A DNA stretch of 64,000 nt from Autumnicola psychrophila. Lineage in GTDB: Bacteria; Bacteroidota; Bacteroidia; Flavobacteriales; Flavobacteriaceae. This document shows, piece after piece, positions 33,947 to 44,052 of the stretch. The notes below the pieces were generated by a model that searched no databases, was not told where the DNA came from, and saw nothing but the letters and a program-made list of their open reading frames with translations. The DNA is taken from positions 62,001 through 126,000 of the forward strand of contig NZ_JAVRHN010000005.1 in the NCBI RefSeq assembly GCF_031846645.1. Reading direction: 5' to 3'. The position numbers and the translations under genes are program-made. How positions within the stretch are numbered: position 1 is the stretch's first letter; each line of letters begins with the position of its first letter.

Positions 33947-34998
33947 TAGTTTACCGCAGGGCATTTGCAGTCATAACGTTTCCTGCTTTTACCAAAGTTA
34001 TATCCAAGGGTAATCTGATGAAAGCCATTGTTGCTTAATACCAGAGAATTCAGTTGATAGGTAAAAATATAACCTACCAGAAAATTCCTATAATTCACAC
34101 CCACAAAAGGTGTAATATAGCTTAAATATTGACTCCTTAATTCTTCTCCCTCCCCGGAATATTCGGCTCCTTCAAAAGTATTTCTATAAGACACACCACC
34201 CCAAACCTGACCAAAATCAACCTCTCTGTATGCCTTGAGGTTAAGGTCTATAGCTTTTTCATTAGTGGCTTCCCGCAACTGAAATAAAATGGAAGGCTCC
34301 AGACTAAATGAATCTGTAACATCTTCAAAAACATATCCTGCTGAAACAAAATATTTTCTTTGATTGCTAGGAACTGCATCTGAATAGAACAAATCCCTTT
34401 TAACAGATAACATATTCTTTGCAGCAAAATGACTATAAAAGTTCCTGTAGTAATACGAAACTCCAAAATCCATATTCGCGTAAATATCTGATAAATTCCC
34501 TTCAAGAGCAGGATCAAACTCTGTGAACCTGCTTTGATCAAGCCTGTGCTGAATTATTCCCCCACTTATCCCAAATGATAGTTGATTAAGATCTGCATTA
34601 CTTCTTGAGAACATTAAGTGGTAAGCAAAAGTTCCATAGGCTCCACTCTTAGAAAAATTGCCATTAGAATCATTAAACAATATTCCTCCAAGTCCAACCT
34701 TTTCCCCTACTCTACCATTAACGCTTAAAGTTTGTAAGCTTGGTGCATCCTCTACGTCAAACCATTGTTTCCTCGCCGTTAATCTAATCTGGTTCATATT
34801 AGCTGCACCAGCCATAGAAGGATGTAATAAAAAAAGATTGTCGGTGAGATAATCTGAGTAGGTTGGAATTACCTCCTGAGCCTTTACTTGAAGAGTAAAT
34901 AAAAATAGAATAAATATAAGTTTTCCTATTCTGCCCCCTCCGTTAAAAGAGAAAAACCAGACTAACAGCCGGTGTTGTAATAAAGTGTAAGTCCCCAT
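33943..34998 (-). CDS. PorP/SprF family type IX secretion system membrane protein
   Basis: About 351 residues from the ATG at 34996-34998. The family signatures are visible: IPTYSDYLTDNLFLLHPSMAG after the signal, then ARKQWFDVEDAPSLQTLSVNG, GIILFND-like loops and HQITLGYNFG at the C-terminus, ending with CKCP. These eight- to ten-stranded barrels cooperate with T9SS and anchor gliding-related surface proteins. The hydrophobic signal lies about 25 residues after the ATG, and AACGGAGGGGG just before it looks like a ribosome-binding site, so the true start could be internal at a non-standard codon. It converges on murI. Confidence 0.85.
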   Translation of the reverse strand: MGTYTLLQHRLLVWFFSFNGGGRIGKLIFILFLFTLQVKAQEVIPTYSDYLTDNLFLLHPSMAGAANMNQIRLTARKQWFDVEDAPSLQTLSVNGRVGEKVGLGGILFNDSNGNFSKSGAYGTFAYHLMFSRSNADLNQLSFGISGGIIQHRLDQSRFTEFDPALEGNLSDIYANMDFGVSYYYRNFYSHFAAKNMLSVKRDLFYSDAVPSNQRKYFVSAGYVFEDVTDSFSLEPSILFQLREATNEKAIDLNLKAYREVDFGQVWGGVSYRNTFEGAEYSGEGEELRSQYLSYITPFVGVNYRNFLVGYIFTYQLNSLVLSNNGFHQITLGYNFGKSRKRYDCKCPAVNY

Positions 34999-35059
34999 AA
35001 GTGCAGTAAATATATAGATTAGATGACTTTTCTTTAGTACTTTTGTAATAAAATTTGAT

Positions 35060-35977
35060 ATGGACAACTTCAAAATAAATATTCAGCATACCAATAAGCC
35101 AGGAATTGTAAAATTTGAGACAAATAAGTTTCTCACACAGCATGAAAGTTTCGAATTTAAAAACATAGATGAAGCCTCTGCCTCACCTCTGGCCCAGCAA
35201 TTATTTTATCTACCTTTTGTAAAAACAGTATATATTGCTCAAAATTTTGTTGCTCTCGAGAAATATGATATTGTCGACTGGAAAGATGTAGAGGAGGAAG
35301 TAGCTGGACAAATTGAAGACTACCTGAATTCCGGAAGCCTCATAGTCAAGAAGAAAGAGGAACAGTCAAAAAATATTCCGGTTACCATTTATGCAGAAAG
35401 CACCCCGAACCCCGCTGTTATGAAATTTGTTGCCAATAAAAAACTTGTAATTAATGCGGCTGAGTTTAAAAATATTGACGACGCAAAAGACGCTCCTCTA
35501 GCGCAAAAGCTTTTTCATTTTCCCTTCGTAAAGGAAATTTTCATTGATGAAAATTACGTTTCAATTAATAAATATGAAGTTGCTGAATGGAATGACATTA
35601 CGGTAGAAATAAGGGAATTCATTACTGGTTTTCTTCAGGAAGGAAATGAAGTGATCACTGCTGAAGCTGCTAAGGTTCAGCAACAAGAAGAAAAAAATAA
35701 TTCTGAAGAAACAAAAGTTGAATTAAATAACTTAGATGATACTGCCAAACAGGTGATAGCCATTTTAGATGAATACATTAAACCTGCAGTAGCTAGTGAT
35801 GGAGGAAATATCCTGTTTGAATCCTATGACGCAGATACAAAGACAGTAAAAGTGATTTTACAGGGAGCTTGTAGTGGTTGTCCCTCTTCCACAATGACTT
35901 TAAAGAATGGCATAGAAACCATGCTCAGGGACATGTTGAGAGATAAAGTAGATACTGTAGAAGCCATTAACGGATAA
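35060..35977 (+). CDS. NifU-like Fe-S scaffold with duplicated N-terminal domain
   Basis: A 305-residue protein. Two consecutive Nfu N-terminal domains occupy about 1-95 and 105-200; they share patterns PLAQ(Q/K)LF, (F/L)PFVK and DW/EWxD, so they arose by internal duplication. A C-terminal NifU domain (about 220-300) has GACSGCPSSTMTLKNGIE with the Cys-x-x-Cys that binds a [4Fe-4S] cluster. It delivers clusters to target enzymes. The ATG is at 35060; a candidate TACTTTTG -7 box lies at 35038-35045. It is divergent from the PorP/SprF gene and convergent with the PiT gene. Confidence 0.9.
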   Translation: MDNFKINIQHTNKPGIVKFETNKFLTQHESFEFKNIDEASASPLAQQLFYLPFVKTVYIAQNFVALEKYDIVDWKDVEEEVAGQIEDYLNSGSLIVKKKEEQSKNIPVTIYAESTPNPAVMKFVANKKLVINAAEFKNIDDAKDAPLAQKLFHFPFVKEIFIDENYVSINKYEVAEWNDITVEIREFITGFLQEGNEVITAEAAKVQQQEEKNNSEETKVELNNLDDTAKQVIAILDEYIKPAVASDGGNILFESYDADTKTVKVILQGACSGCPSSTMTLKNGIETMLRDMLRDKVDTVEAING

Positions 35978-35997
35978 CGTTATGGCTTCTTACGGAT

Positions 35998-38265
35998 TTA
36001 CAGTGTGGTTTTGGCTTCTTTATAAAACTCCTGAAAGAGCTGTAACAAACTCATCGTAGAACTTACAAGATCTTTTGTTTCAAGCAGCAGTCCGAAATAT
36101 AACTTTGAATTTTTAGGACTTGTTTCCGACGTCCGAATTCTATCTATCTGTTTTTGAATCAGGTCAGAAACAGAATCCAGAAGCTCCTGCTTTTCTGAAA
36201 GAACCCGCTCTATATCTCCAAATTCGTGATTATCAAAGAGGTTCTTGATATCATCAAAAAGCACCTGCATTTTTTCATCAATCTTTTTCAGATCTCTTAT
36301 TTGATTAAACTTTAAGTTTTTATGGTTATTATGAACATGATTATAGCTATTACGTGTAATAAAACTTATAGACTGCACCATATCCTGCAAATAGTCCAGA
36401 ATTAATATGTAAAATTTACTTGCCTCTACAGAATCTTCATCCAGAGATTTTATAAAATAAAATATATTACCTTTCAATTCATCAACTTCTTTCTCCAGCT
36501 TTTTAAGTGCTTTATTGTTCTTTTTAAGTTTACCCAAATCATGGTACCCGAGATTATCAACGGTTTTAGTGTACATTTTATTAACTCCGCCAATGACACT
36601 CGATATATTCTCTGAAGTTTCTGAAGTTATTTCATTTATAGTAATTATATCTGCCCGGTTGTAACGCTTTCTATTTTCTTCTTCTTTAGATTTTTTTGAA
36701 TGCATAATAGTACTCCGAACCACCAGGGCTGCAGCAATAATGATCAACAAAGCAAGAGCAATAGTTCCGCCATAAAATATGATAGCTGCGAAGATTGCTG
36801 CTGCAGTAAAAGCAACCAGCGCGGTCACAAACCAGCCTCCTATAACGTTTAAAACTCCAGCCACTCTATATACAGCACTTTCACGATCCCATGCACGATC
36901 TGATAAAGAAGTACCCATTGCAACCATAAAGGTTACATATGTAGTCGATAATGGTAATTTCAGACTGGTCCCTATGGATATTAAAACACTCGCTACGACC
37001 AGGTTTACAGAGGCCCTCACCATATCAAACGCAGGAGCATTTATCCTTTTACTTCTAATATGAGAAGATGTAGGTTTATTAAATTTGTCATCTATCCGCC
37101 TTTTTAGAGGCGATGGAAGAACTACAGAAACTGCATTTCCGAAAAGCACCGAATATCTCACAATACTGCGAGAGAGAAAATTAGGCTCGAAACGCTCAAC
37201 TCCTTCTCCCTGTCTCGCCAAATTTACACCGGTATCTACCACCGAACGCGCTTTTTTAGAAAACCATATTGTAATGACCATAACCGCTCCGGCGAGAACT
37301 AAAAGAAATTCAGGAGTGGCAACTTCTCCAGTTAGTCCTGTCATTAGTAATTCTGAAGGTAAAACTCCTGAGGACTGATATGCAGATTGCCATATCTCAA
37401 ATGATTGCCATGCTGCTATAGGCACCCCAATAAAATTTACCAGGTCATTTCCTGCAAAAGCAAGTGCAAGCGCAAAAGTGCCTATTACAATGATAATTCT
37501 GAGAATATTCAGTTTCAAAACACTCATTATAAATTGTGAGAGCAGCGTAAAAAAAACAAATCCTCCAATTATGATAGTAAGTGTATTAGAATTAATGAAT
37601 TCCAAGGTACCATCAGAAATAAAAGAAACACTTTTTAATCCTTTAATAAGAATAAAAAATAAAATTGCTGTTAAAGATACTCCCCCAAAGAGCGCTCCTA
37701 CGTATTTTATCTTCTTCTCATATTGAAACGAAAAGATTAGTCGTGAAACGTATTGTATAACTGCACCCACTATAAAAGCGATAAAAACAGCCAGGAATAT
37801 TCCAAAAATAATTTCTGTCGCTTTGGAGGTATTGATATAAGAGGTCAATTCACTAAGATCACCTGTATCTGCATAAATTTTAATAACTGCCATACAAACT
37901 GCAGCACCTAATAATTCAAACACAATAGAAACAGTAGTTGAAGTTGGAAGGCCTAAAGAATTGAAAAAATCCAGAAGTAGAACATCTGTGATCATCACTG
38001 CCATAAAGATGATCATTATCTCCTCAAAATAAAATTGACCAGGCATAAAAATTCCTTTTCTGGCTACTTCCATTAACCCACTGGAAAAAATAGCACCAAC
38101 GGCAACTCCAAGACTTGCAACTATGAGTATTGTTCTCATGGAAACTGCTTTGGAACCTATCGCAGAATTCAGAAAATTTATGGCATCGTTACTTACTCCA
38201 ACCACTAAATCTGTAACAGCCAGAGCTAGCAGCACTACTAACATCACAATATAAACATCCTCCAT
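35998..38265 (-). CDS. PiT-family inorganic phosphate transporter with PhoU-like C-terminus
   Basis: About 755 residues from the ATG at 38263-38265; the upstream extension has no support. The first TM block has VGVSNDAINFLNSAIGSKA, the PHO4 signature variant, with a second copy around LKLPLSTTYVTFMVAMGTSL. Between them lies a long loop. The last 190 residues (from about 560) are a soluble helical PhoU-like domain, rich in Lys/Glu, so transporter and a PhoU-type regulator are fused. It should import phosphate, using ions or protons, and perhaps be controlled by its own tail. It converges on the NifU-like gene. Confidence 0.88.
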   Translation of the reverse strand: MEDVYIVMLVVLLALAVTDLVVGVSNDAINFLNSAIGSKAVSMRTILIVASLGVAVGAIFSSGLMEVARKGIFMPGQFYFEEIMIIFMAVMITDVLLLDFFNSLGLPTSTTVSIVFELLGAAVCMAVIKIYADTGDLSELTSYINTSKATEIIFGIFLAVFIAFIVGAVIQYVSRLIFSFQYEKKIKYVGALFGGVSLTAILFFILIKGLKSVSFISDGTLEFINSNTLTIIIGGFVFFTLLSQFIMSVLKLNILRIIIVIGTFALALAFAGNDLVNFIGVPIAAWQSFEIWQSAYQSSGVLPSELLMTGLTGEVATPEFLLVLAGAVMVITIWFSKKARSVVDTGVNLARQGEGVERFEPNFLSRSIVRYSVLFGNAVSVVLPSPLKRRIDDKFNKPTSSHIRSKRINAPAFDMVRASVNLVVASVLISIGTSLKLPLSTTYVTFMVAMGTSLSDRAWDRESAVYRVAGVLNVIGGWFVTALVAFTAAAIFAAIIFYGGTIALALLIIIAAALVVRSTIMHSKKSKEEENRKRYNRADIITINEITSETSENISSVIGGVNKMYTKTVDNLGYHDLGKLKKNNKALKKLEKEVDELKGNIFYFIKSLDEDSVEASKFYILILDYLQDMVQSISFITRNSYNHVHNNHKNLKFNQIRDLKKIDEKMQVLFDDIKNLFDNHEFGDIERVLSEKQELLDSVSDLIQKQIDRIRTSETSPKNSKLYFGLLLETKDLVSSTMSLLQLFQEFYKEAKTTL

Positions 38266-38562
38266 ATAACTGAATTTCAACCAGCAAATGTGAAACTTTT
38301 TTATTGAAAAGCTCACCTGCAAAGGTTATTAAAAGTTTAACAATATGCGCCCACCTATTCCATACCTAAAGAATAGGCAATCTATTAACTACTAAAACTA
38401 ATTATTGTGGCTGTTTTAAAAGTAATAGAAGAAATGGCAAATAAATATCACAATATAACGTGCGTCGATAATTCTACGTGAGTGATGAAACGTTTTAACA
38501 AAATTTAAACATTTATAATTCCGTTTTCTTTGGGTAAAATATCAATTTGCACAAAATTTTAA

Positions 38563-39441
38563 ATGATGGAGCAAATTCAGGATTGGGAAATGTATGCTAA
38601 AGAATACACCCAAAAATTCATAGATTTTTTACCAGACCTATTGGCGGCAATTTTTATGCTGCTGGTTGGATTGTGGATCATTCGGATTGTTGTAAAATAC
38701 ATCCGAAAAATTGCTGATTCCAGAGGATACGATCCTGCTCTCGAAAATTTTATTGTAAGCCTTATCAATTGGGGGTTGAAAATTTTATTGTTTGTAGTAG
38801 TCATTTCCCAGTTGGGAATTGAAACCACTTCCCTTGTTGCTGCTATAGGTGCCGCCGGACTGGCTATTGGTCTTGCCTTACAGGGTTCTTTATCCAATTT
38901 TGCAGGCGGAGTACTTATTATAATGCTGAAACCATTTAAAATTGGGGACTGGATTGAAGCCCAGGGTGTTTCGGGAAGTGTGGTAGAAATTTCCCTTTTC
39001 TATACTAAACTCAATACTTTTGGAAATCAAAGGGTAGTGATACCCAATGGCGAGCTTAGCAACGATAATATAACTAATTATAGCCATAATGAAACAAGAA
39101 GAGAGAATTTAACCTTCGGAATTTCCTATGACAATGATATAAAGAAAGCTAAAGAAGTTCTTCAAAACCTGGTAAACGAACAAAAAGATATTGTTGAAGA
39201 TCCGGCTCCGCAAATTTTAGTAGGAGAACTTGGAGACAATTCTGTTAATCTACTGGTTAGATACTTTGCCCCCAACAGCGTTTTCTGGGATCTGCACTGG
39301 TACATGATAGAAGAAGGTAAGATACGGTTGGAGGCAGCCGGAATGACGATTCCTTATCCGCAACGTGATGTTTACATTTACGATCAAACAAAAATGAACG
39401 GAACAGTTGAAAAAGAATCTAAACCCACGATAGAATCATAG
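38563..39441 (+). CDS. small-conductance mechanosensitive channel (MscS)
   Basis: A 292-residue channel. Three TM helices lie in about residues 18-105. The pore-lining TM3 follows LGIETTSLVAAIGAAGLAIGLALQGSLSNFAGGVLI, an MscS hallmark, and the beta domain begins PFKIGDWIEAQGVSGSV. It opens under membrane tension to release solutes on osmotic downshift. It is monocistronic, divergent from the phosphate transporter with a 297-bp spacer, and converges on tsaB. Starts with ATG ATG at 38563; the second is equally possible. Confidence 0.92.
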   Translation: MMEQIQDWEMYAKEYTQKFIDFLPDLLAAIFMLLVGLWIIRIVVKYIRKIADSRGYDPALENFIVSLINWGLKILLFVVVISQLGIETTSLVAAIGAAGLAIGLALQGSLSNFAGGVLIIMLKPFKIGDWIEAQGVSGSVVEISLFYTKLNTFGNQRVVIPNGELSNDNITNYSHNETRRENLTFGISYDNDIKKAKEVLQNLVNEQKDIVEDPAPQILVGELGDNSVNLLVRYFAPNSVFWDLHWYMIEEGKIRLEAAGMTIPYPQRDVYIYDQTKMNGTVEKESKPTIES

Positions 39442-39464
39442 AAATAGAAAATACTTTCATTCTA

Positions 39465-40124
39465 TTAACCGGCTATAAAGTCTTTTAAGTAATAAGGTTC
39501 AAAATAAGCGACATCTTCCATGTCGCTTATTTTAAATTTGTTATTTGCTAAAGAAGTAATTTCCCTAGCCGAGGGTAATTTGGAATCTATAAAAAACGCA
39601 TTAGGATGAGCACATATCTTCTGAAATTTCTCCACTCCGTTACCAATAAAATATACCTTCTGGTTTTCGAGGTATGACCGGTAAGAATCCTCGTCTAATA
39701 TTTCTGCCTTTGTTCCCCTTAACTGCTCATAATTTTTATTAAAAACTGCAGAATAAACTTCCATTCTTCTTGCATCTAACAAAGGAATAATTAACCCATC
39801 GTCTGTTTTAACCTGATGTGCGAGCGAAGTTAACGTAGGAACAGAAATAAGAGGAATGTCCAGTGAAAAGCATAATCCTTTTGCAGCAGATACACCTATC
39901 CTTAAACCAGTATATGAGCCTGGTCCTTTACTAATAGCTACAGCATCAATATCTTTGTTCTCTAACCCGTTTTCTTTAAGAATTTCCTCGATAAATACAT
40001 GCAACTTTTCTGCATGCGAGTACTTATCACTATTATCTTCCTTTAATGCCAGGACTACTCCTTCTTTAGCTATAGCTACAGAGCAGTTTGTTGTGGCGGT
40101 TTCAATACAGAGTATAATTGCCAA
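39465..40124 (-). CDS. tsaB: tRNA threonylcarbamoyladenosine synthase subunit TsaB
   Basis: A 219-residue ASKHA-fold protein that works with TsaD and TsaE to make t6A on tRNA. It begins IILCIETATTNCSVAIA and has ISKGPGSYTGLRIGVSAAKGLCF, the TsaB motif. The start is a TTG at 40122-40124: no ATG lies in frame at the conserved N-terminus, and related proteins start at this point. It lies 12 nt downstream of the HlyD adaptor, so it is the last gene of the efflux operon, probably by operon position rather than function. Confidence 0.9.
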   Translation of the reverse strand: MAIILCIETATTNCSVAIAKEGVVLALKEDNSDKYSHAEKLHVFIEEILKENGLENKDIDAVAISKGPGSYTGLRIGVSAAKGLCFSLDIPLISVPTLTSLAHQVKTDDGLIIPLLDARRMEVYSAVFNKNYEQLRGTKAEILDEDSYRSYLENQKVYFIGNGVEKFQKICAHPNAFFIDSKLPSAREITSLANNKFKISDMEDVAYFEPYYLKDFIAG

Positions 40125-40136
40125 TGTTGTATTTTT

Positions 40137-41408
40137 TTATTCGTTAGAAGAATTTATATCTCCCGCAACTTCAATTTTATCGCCGGCCTCAAGGCTTTTG
40201 GTTACCGTATTGTATGGACCTGTAATGACTACGTCCCCCTCTGTAAGTCCTTCAGTAATTTCGATCTGTGAATCATCCTGTATTCCTGTCTTAACCACCT
40301 GAAGCCGGGCTTCATCTCCTTCTTTTAAAAACACTGCCTCAAAACGCTCCCCTGAAGCGGTTGCATTCTGAGATCCTGTTTTACTTGTTATCGTATCACT
40401 TTTAATAACAATTGCACTTATAGGAACACCCAAAACACTATTTCGACTGTTAGTAATGATATCGACAGTTGCGGTCATTCCAGGACGAAAAGGAGAGAAA
40501 TTCTCTGGTTTCCCTTCAGTTAGCTCCTGATATGATTCCTCAAGGATACGAACTTTTACCTTAAAATTTGTTACCTGATCTGAGGTCAATTCAGAATCGG
40601 CAGAATTTGATATTTCCGTAACCAATCCCCTGAATTCTTTCCCAAGATATGCATCAACCTCTACAATGGTGGAATCACCAACAGAAACTTTTACTATATC
40701 ATTCTCATTTACATCAACTTCAACTTCCATGTTTGAAAGATCAGCTACTCTCATAATTTCAGTTCCTGCCATTTGTTGAGTCCCTACTACCCTTTCTCCA
40801 AGTTCTGCATCAAGTTTAGAAATTGTACCCGTCATAGGAGCGTAGATATTTGTTCTGCTAAGATTATCTCTTGCCTCGGTAACAGAAGCTGCAGAGCTCT
40901 GCATATTGTAAAACGCCGATTCTTTACTCGCCTCAGCCACTTCATAATTAGAAACGATCTGATCCCATTCTGCCTTAGAAATCACCCCTTTCTCAAAAAG
41001 CTGTTTGTTTCTCTCATAATTTGCAGTTGCTTGTTTTAAACTCGCCTCGGTCTGAGCGTAATTCGCTCTCATATTCTGAAGACCAGCCTCTGCCCGCTGT
41101 ACGCTGGATTGGTAAATATCAGGATTTACCCGTACAAGAAGATCACCTTTTTCGACCATTTGTCCTTCAACTACCGGCAATTCTATAATTTCTCCTGAAA
41201 CTTCTGATGATAATTTAACCTCCACCTCTGGCTGGATTTTCCCTGTTGCCGAAACTGTTTCGGTTAAACTAATAGGATGTACCTCAGAAACTTCTACTTG
41301 CTTATAATTGCCACTTTTGCCATACCACCCTTCTTTCTTCCCAACAATAAGCAACACAATAAGAGCTATAACAATCCCAATAATTATATAAATAGTTTTC
41401 TTTTTCAT
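40137..41408 (-). CDS. efflux periplasmic adaptor (HlyD/MacA-like)
   Basis: A 423-residue membrane-fusion protein. A single N-terminal TM (residues 5-22) is followed by a lipoyl-like half (VSGEIIELPVVEGQMVEKGDLL), a helical hairpin (about 100-180), a second lipoyl half (IYAPMTGTISKLDAELGE) and beta-barrel domains. Such adaptors connect an inner-membrane pump with TolC. It is 3 nt after the TolC gene and 12 nt before tsaB. This is the second adaptor of the operon (the other is at 42908-44026). Confidence 0.88.
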   Translation of the reverse strand: MKKKTIYIIIGIVIALIVLLIVGKKEGWYGKSGNYKQVEVSEVHPISLTETVSATGKIQPEVEVKLSSEVSGEIIELPVVEGQMVEKGDLLVRVNPDIYQSSVQRAEAGLQNMRANYAQTEASLKQATANYERNKQLFEKGVISKAEWDQIVSNYEVAEASKESAFYNMQSSAASVTEARDNLSRTNIYAPMTGTISKLDAELGERVVGTQQMAGTEIMRVADLSNMEVEVDVNENDIVKVSVGDSTIVEVDAYLGKEFRGLVTEISNSADSELTSDQVTNFKVKVRILEESYQELTEGKPENFSPFRPGMTATVDIITNSRNSVLGVPISAIVIKSDTITSKTGSQNATASGERFEAVFLKEGDEARLQVVKTGIQDDSQIEITEGLTEGDVVITGPYNTVTKSLEAGDKIEVAGDINSSNE

Positions 41409-41411
41409 TTC

Positions 41412-42848
41412 TTAAAATTTTAGTTCAGTCACAGGCATTCCAAAATACAATTCTATAACTTTTATATTAAAAATATAATCGAATTTCGCCCGTAAAACCT
41501 CCCTTTGAGCGTTTTCATACCTCACTTTTGCCTGGCTAAAGTCAAAAGCATTGGTTAAACCTACTTCAAAGCGCTGATTTGCATACTCATAGGCCAACTC
41601 CTGAGCATTTGCGGCAACAATCGCTGCTTCGTAAGCTTCATATGCTCCTTCTGCATCCACATAAGCCTGGTAAACATCTGCTTCAAGATCCAGTGCTGCC
41701 TGTTCGAGCTGATATTCTGCTCGTTGCACGTTAATTTCACTTCTCTTAACCTGGTTACGTGTAGCCCAGCCATTGAAAATTGGAATATTTAGCTGCACAC
41801 CATAACTCACTCCATCATTCCTTTGCAACTGCTCAAAAAATGGCAAAGGATTACCAAGTGTACTCACAGTATTTGGAGTAACCACTATTTCATTGGTATT
41901 TTCAACGACTCCAATCTGCCGGGTTGGCTCATCGGGATCAGTTTCAAAACCGATGATTCTTCCGGCACCAGATTCCCTGGTGTTATAGTTAAAAAAAGCT
42001 CCCAGACTGGGCAAATATGCCGCACGAGCCATTTCCACATCTATTTCTGCCAGCTCCCTATTTGTTTCAGCTATTTTTATTTCCGCTCTCTCTGCTTTAG
42101 CTTTTTCAATAATACTACTTACAGAATTTTCAAGAACCTCGGCACCCAATATGTCGTAATCTCTCTCCACAATATCAAAGCTGTCATAATCCTTTATTAA
42201 AAGAATCTGGGCAAGATTGATAAGCGAAATTTTTACATTGTTTTTAGCAATAATAATACGCTGCCTTTCATCGGCATTAGAAGCCATAATTTCCAATAAA
42301 TCTCCTTCCGGAAGACTTCCTGCATCTACAAGTTCCTGCGTTCTCTCCATCTGTTCCTGAGTGACTAAGTTTTGAGATCTCAGTACTTCCAGATTTTGTT
42401 TATTAAATAAAACCTGGAGATAAGAATCAACAACAAAAAGTGTAATGTCATTTTCCATCTGTTCCAGGGAATATTCCGCTGCAAGTCTGGATATTCTGGC
42501 CCTCTGCAATTGCTTAAAATTACGAAGTCCATCAAATAATGTAAGACCGGCAGTAACTCCTGCTGAAAAGTTCCTGGTGGTTTGGGTTTGAAGAACTCCT
42601 GTAGTAACATTTGTTGTTAAACCTGTATTCCAGGAATTACTTGCTGAAGCATTTACGCTGGGAATAAAGTTACCAAGTGCGTCCAGCCTCTCAACATCGG
42701 CTGCTTCAAGATCCAGTTGTGACTGTTTAATTGAAATATTATTTTCCAGGGCACGGTTTACACACTCCTGTAAGGTCCACTCTTTTTCCTGGGCGTTAGC
42801 CAAAAGACCTGTAAAAAACAAGATGGCTAAAAAGCTAAATTTATTCAT
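41412..42848 (-). CDS. TolC-family outer-membrane efflux channel
   Basis: A 478-residue protein with a signal peptide ending near ANAQ. It begins WTLQECVNRALENNISIKQ, a TolC-family hallmark, and carries two related halves, each with a long helical segment (for example SLEQMENDITLFVVDSYLQVL and EQAALDLEADVYQAYVDAEGAY). It forms the trimeric tunnel through the outer membrane. It lies 59 nt downstream of the first adaptor gene and 3 nt before the second, in an ABC efflux operon. Confidence 0.92.
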   Translation of the reverse strand: MNKFSFLAILFFTGLLANAQEKEWTLQECVNRALENNISIKQSQLDLEAADVERLDALGNFIPSVNASASNSWNTGLTTNVTTGVLQTQTTRNFSAGVTAGLTLFDGLRNFKQLQRARISRLAAEYSLEQMENDITLFVVDSYLQVLFNKQNLEVLRSQNLVTQEQMERTQELVDAGSLPEGDLLEIMASNADERQRIIIAKNNVKISLINLAQILLIKDYDSFDIVERDYDILGAEVLENSVSSIIEKAKAERAEIKIAETNRELAEIDVEMARAAYLPSLGAFFNYNTRESGAGRIIGFETDPDEPTRQIGVVENTNEIVVTPNTVSTLGNPLPFFEQLQRNDGVSYGVQLNIPIFNGWATRNQVKRSEINVQRAEYQLEQAALDLEADVYQAYVDAEGAYEAYEAAIVAANAQELAYEYANQRFEVGLTNAFDFSQAKVRYENAQREVLRAKFDYIFNIKVIELYFGMPVTELKF

Positions 42849-42907
42849 AATTATGGTTGTGAAAGATATGTCTGTAATAGTTAGAAGATGTTACATTCTA
42901 ATTAGAA

Positions 42908-44026
42908 CTAATTAGATGTGAAAGATTCAGTTGGCTTCAGCTGATTCCATACTTTTATTTTTGAATCTTTAGTAATTCCGCTCTTCACCTCCACATATAT
43001 CCCATCACTTACTCCAAGTTCCAAATCCTTACGCTCAAACTGCTGATCCCCTGTTTCAATTTCCACATATGGCTGCTGGGTATCTGTATCAAATTGAACA
43101 AGCGCTTCCTTTATAGCCAAAACATTGTCCACTTTCGCAAGAATAATAGATGCATTTGCGCTTAAGCCTGCTCGTATAAATGTAGTATCTGCTTTTTCCA
43201 GCGTTCCCTTAATATCAAATTGAATAGCACCGTTCTCTTCAACACCTTTAGGCGCGATGTAATCCAGAATAGCGTTAAAGGTTTTATTTTCTATCGCACC
43301 CACGCTTATTTGAAGTGGAAGATCTTCCTTAATTTTTCCGACTTCACTTTCGTCAACTTTCCCTTCAAAGATCATTTTGTTCACATCTGCCAAAGTAGCA
43401 ATGGTAGTACCATCGTTAAAGTTGTTACTTTCGATAACCTGGTTTCCTGTCTTTACAGGAACATCCAATACCATCCCGTCTATTGTTGAGCGAATTAACG
43501 TATTGGCAGCAGTTCCAATTCCACTGGTGGTACCTGTTTGTATAATTTCGAAATTTTGCTGCGCAGATTTATATGACTGCTGCGCTCTTTTATAAGCTAC
43601 TTCCACCTCTTGAAAGTCATTAGCCGAAATCACTCCTTTATCATATAAAGCCTTTTGACGATTATAGTTTTGCTGTTCGTTATCAAAGTTTATTCTTGCA
43701 GTAGCCACGCCATCTTTAGCACTCTGTAAAGAAGAAACATTAGGAATAACCCTTATTCTTGCAATAAGATCACCAGATTTTATCTTCTCTCCAGCTTCTA
43801 TATAAATTTCGTCTATTATCCCTGAGATATTAGGTTTAATAAGCACTTCCTCCTTAGGCACAATACTTCCTGTAGCGACTGTTTTCTTAATAATAGTTTG
43901 TTCGGAAGGTTGCTCTGTCTCATAGGTCACAGGGTCTTCCTGATTTTTCTGATATAAGTAATAAAGAGCTCCAAAGAAAGTTACTGCTATTAATACTAAA
44001 ATGATGATGGTGAAAACTTTTTTCAT
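42908..44026 (-). CDS. efflux periplasmic adaptor (MacA-like)
   Basis: A 372-residue membrane-fusion protein with an N-terminal TM (about 5-24). It shows the lipoyl halves around SGIIDEIYIEAGEKIKSGDLIA and STIDGMVLDVPVKTGNQV, a helical hairpin between them (DGVATARINFDNEQQNYNRQ and following), and a beta-barrel region. It is 26 nt downstream of the permease gene. Of the two adaptors in this operon, this one lies next to the ABC permeases and is the more likely MacA partner; the other is beside TolC. Confidence 0.88.
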   Translation of the reverse strand: MKKVFTIIILVLIAVTFFGALYYLYQKNQEDPVTYETEQPSEQTIIKKTVATGSIVPKEEVLIKPNISGIIDEIYIEAGEKIKSGDLIARIRVIPNVSSLQSAKDGVATARINFDNEQQNYNRQKALYDKGVISANDFQEVEVAYKRAQQSYKSAQQNFEIIQTGTTSGIGTAANTLIRSTIDGMVLDVPVKTGNQVIESNNFNDGTTIATLADVNKMIFEGKVDESEVGKIKEDLPLQISVGAIENKTFNAILDYIAPKGVEENGAIQFDIKGTLEKADTTFIRAGLSANASIILAKVDNVLAIKEALVQFDTDTQQPYVEIETGDQQFERKDLELGVSDGIYVEVKSGITKDSKIKVWNQLKPTESFTSN

Positions 44027-44052
44027 TTCTTGATTGTATTATTTATCTTTTT

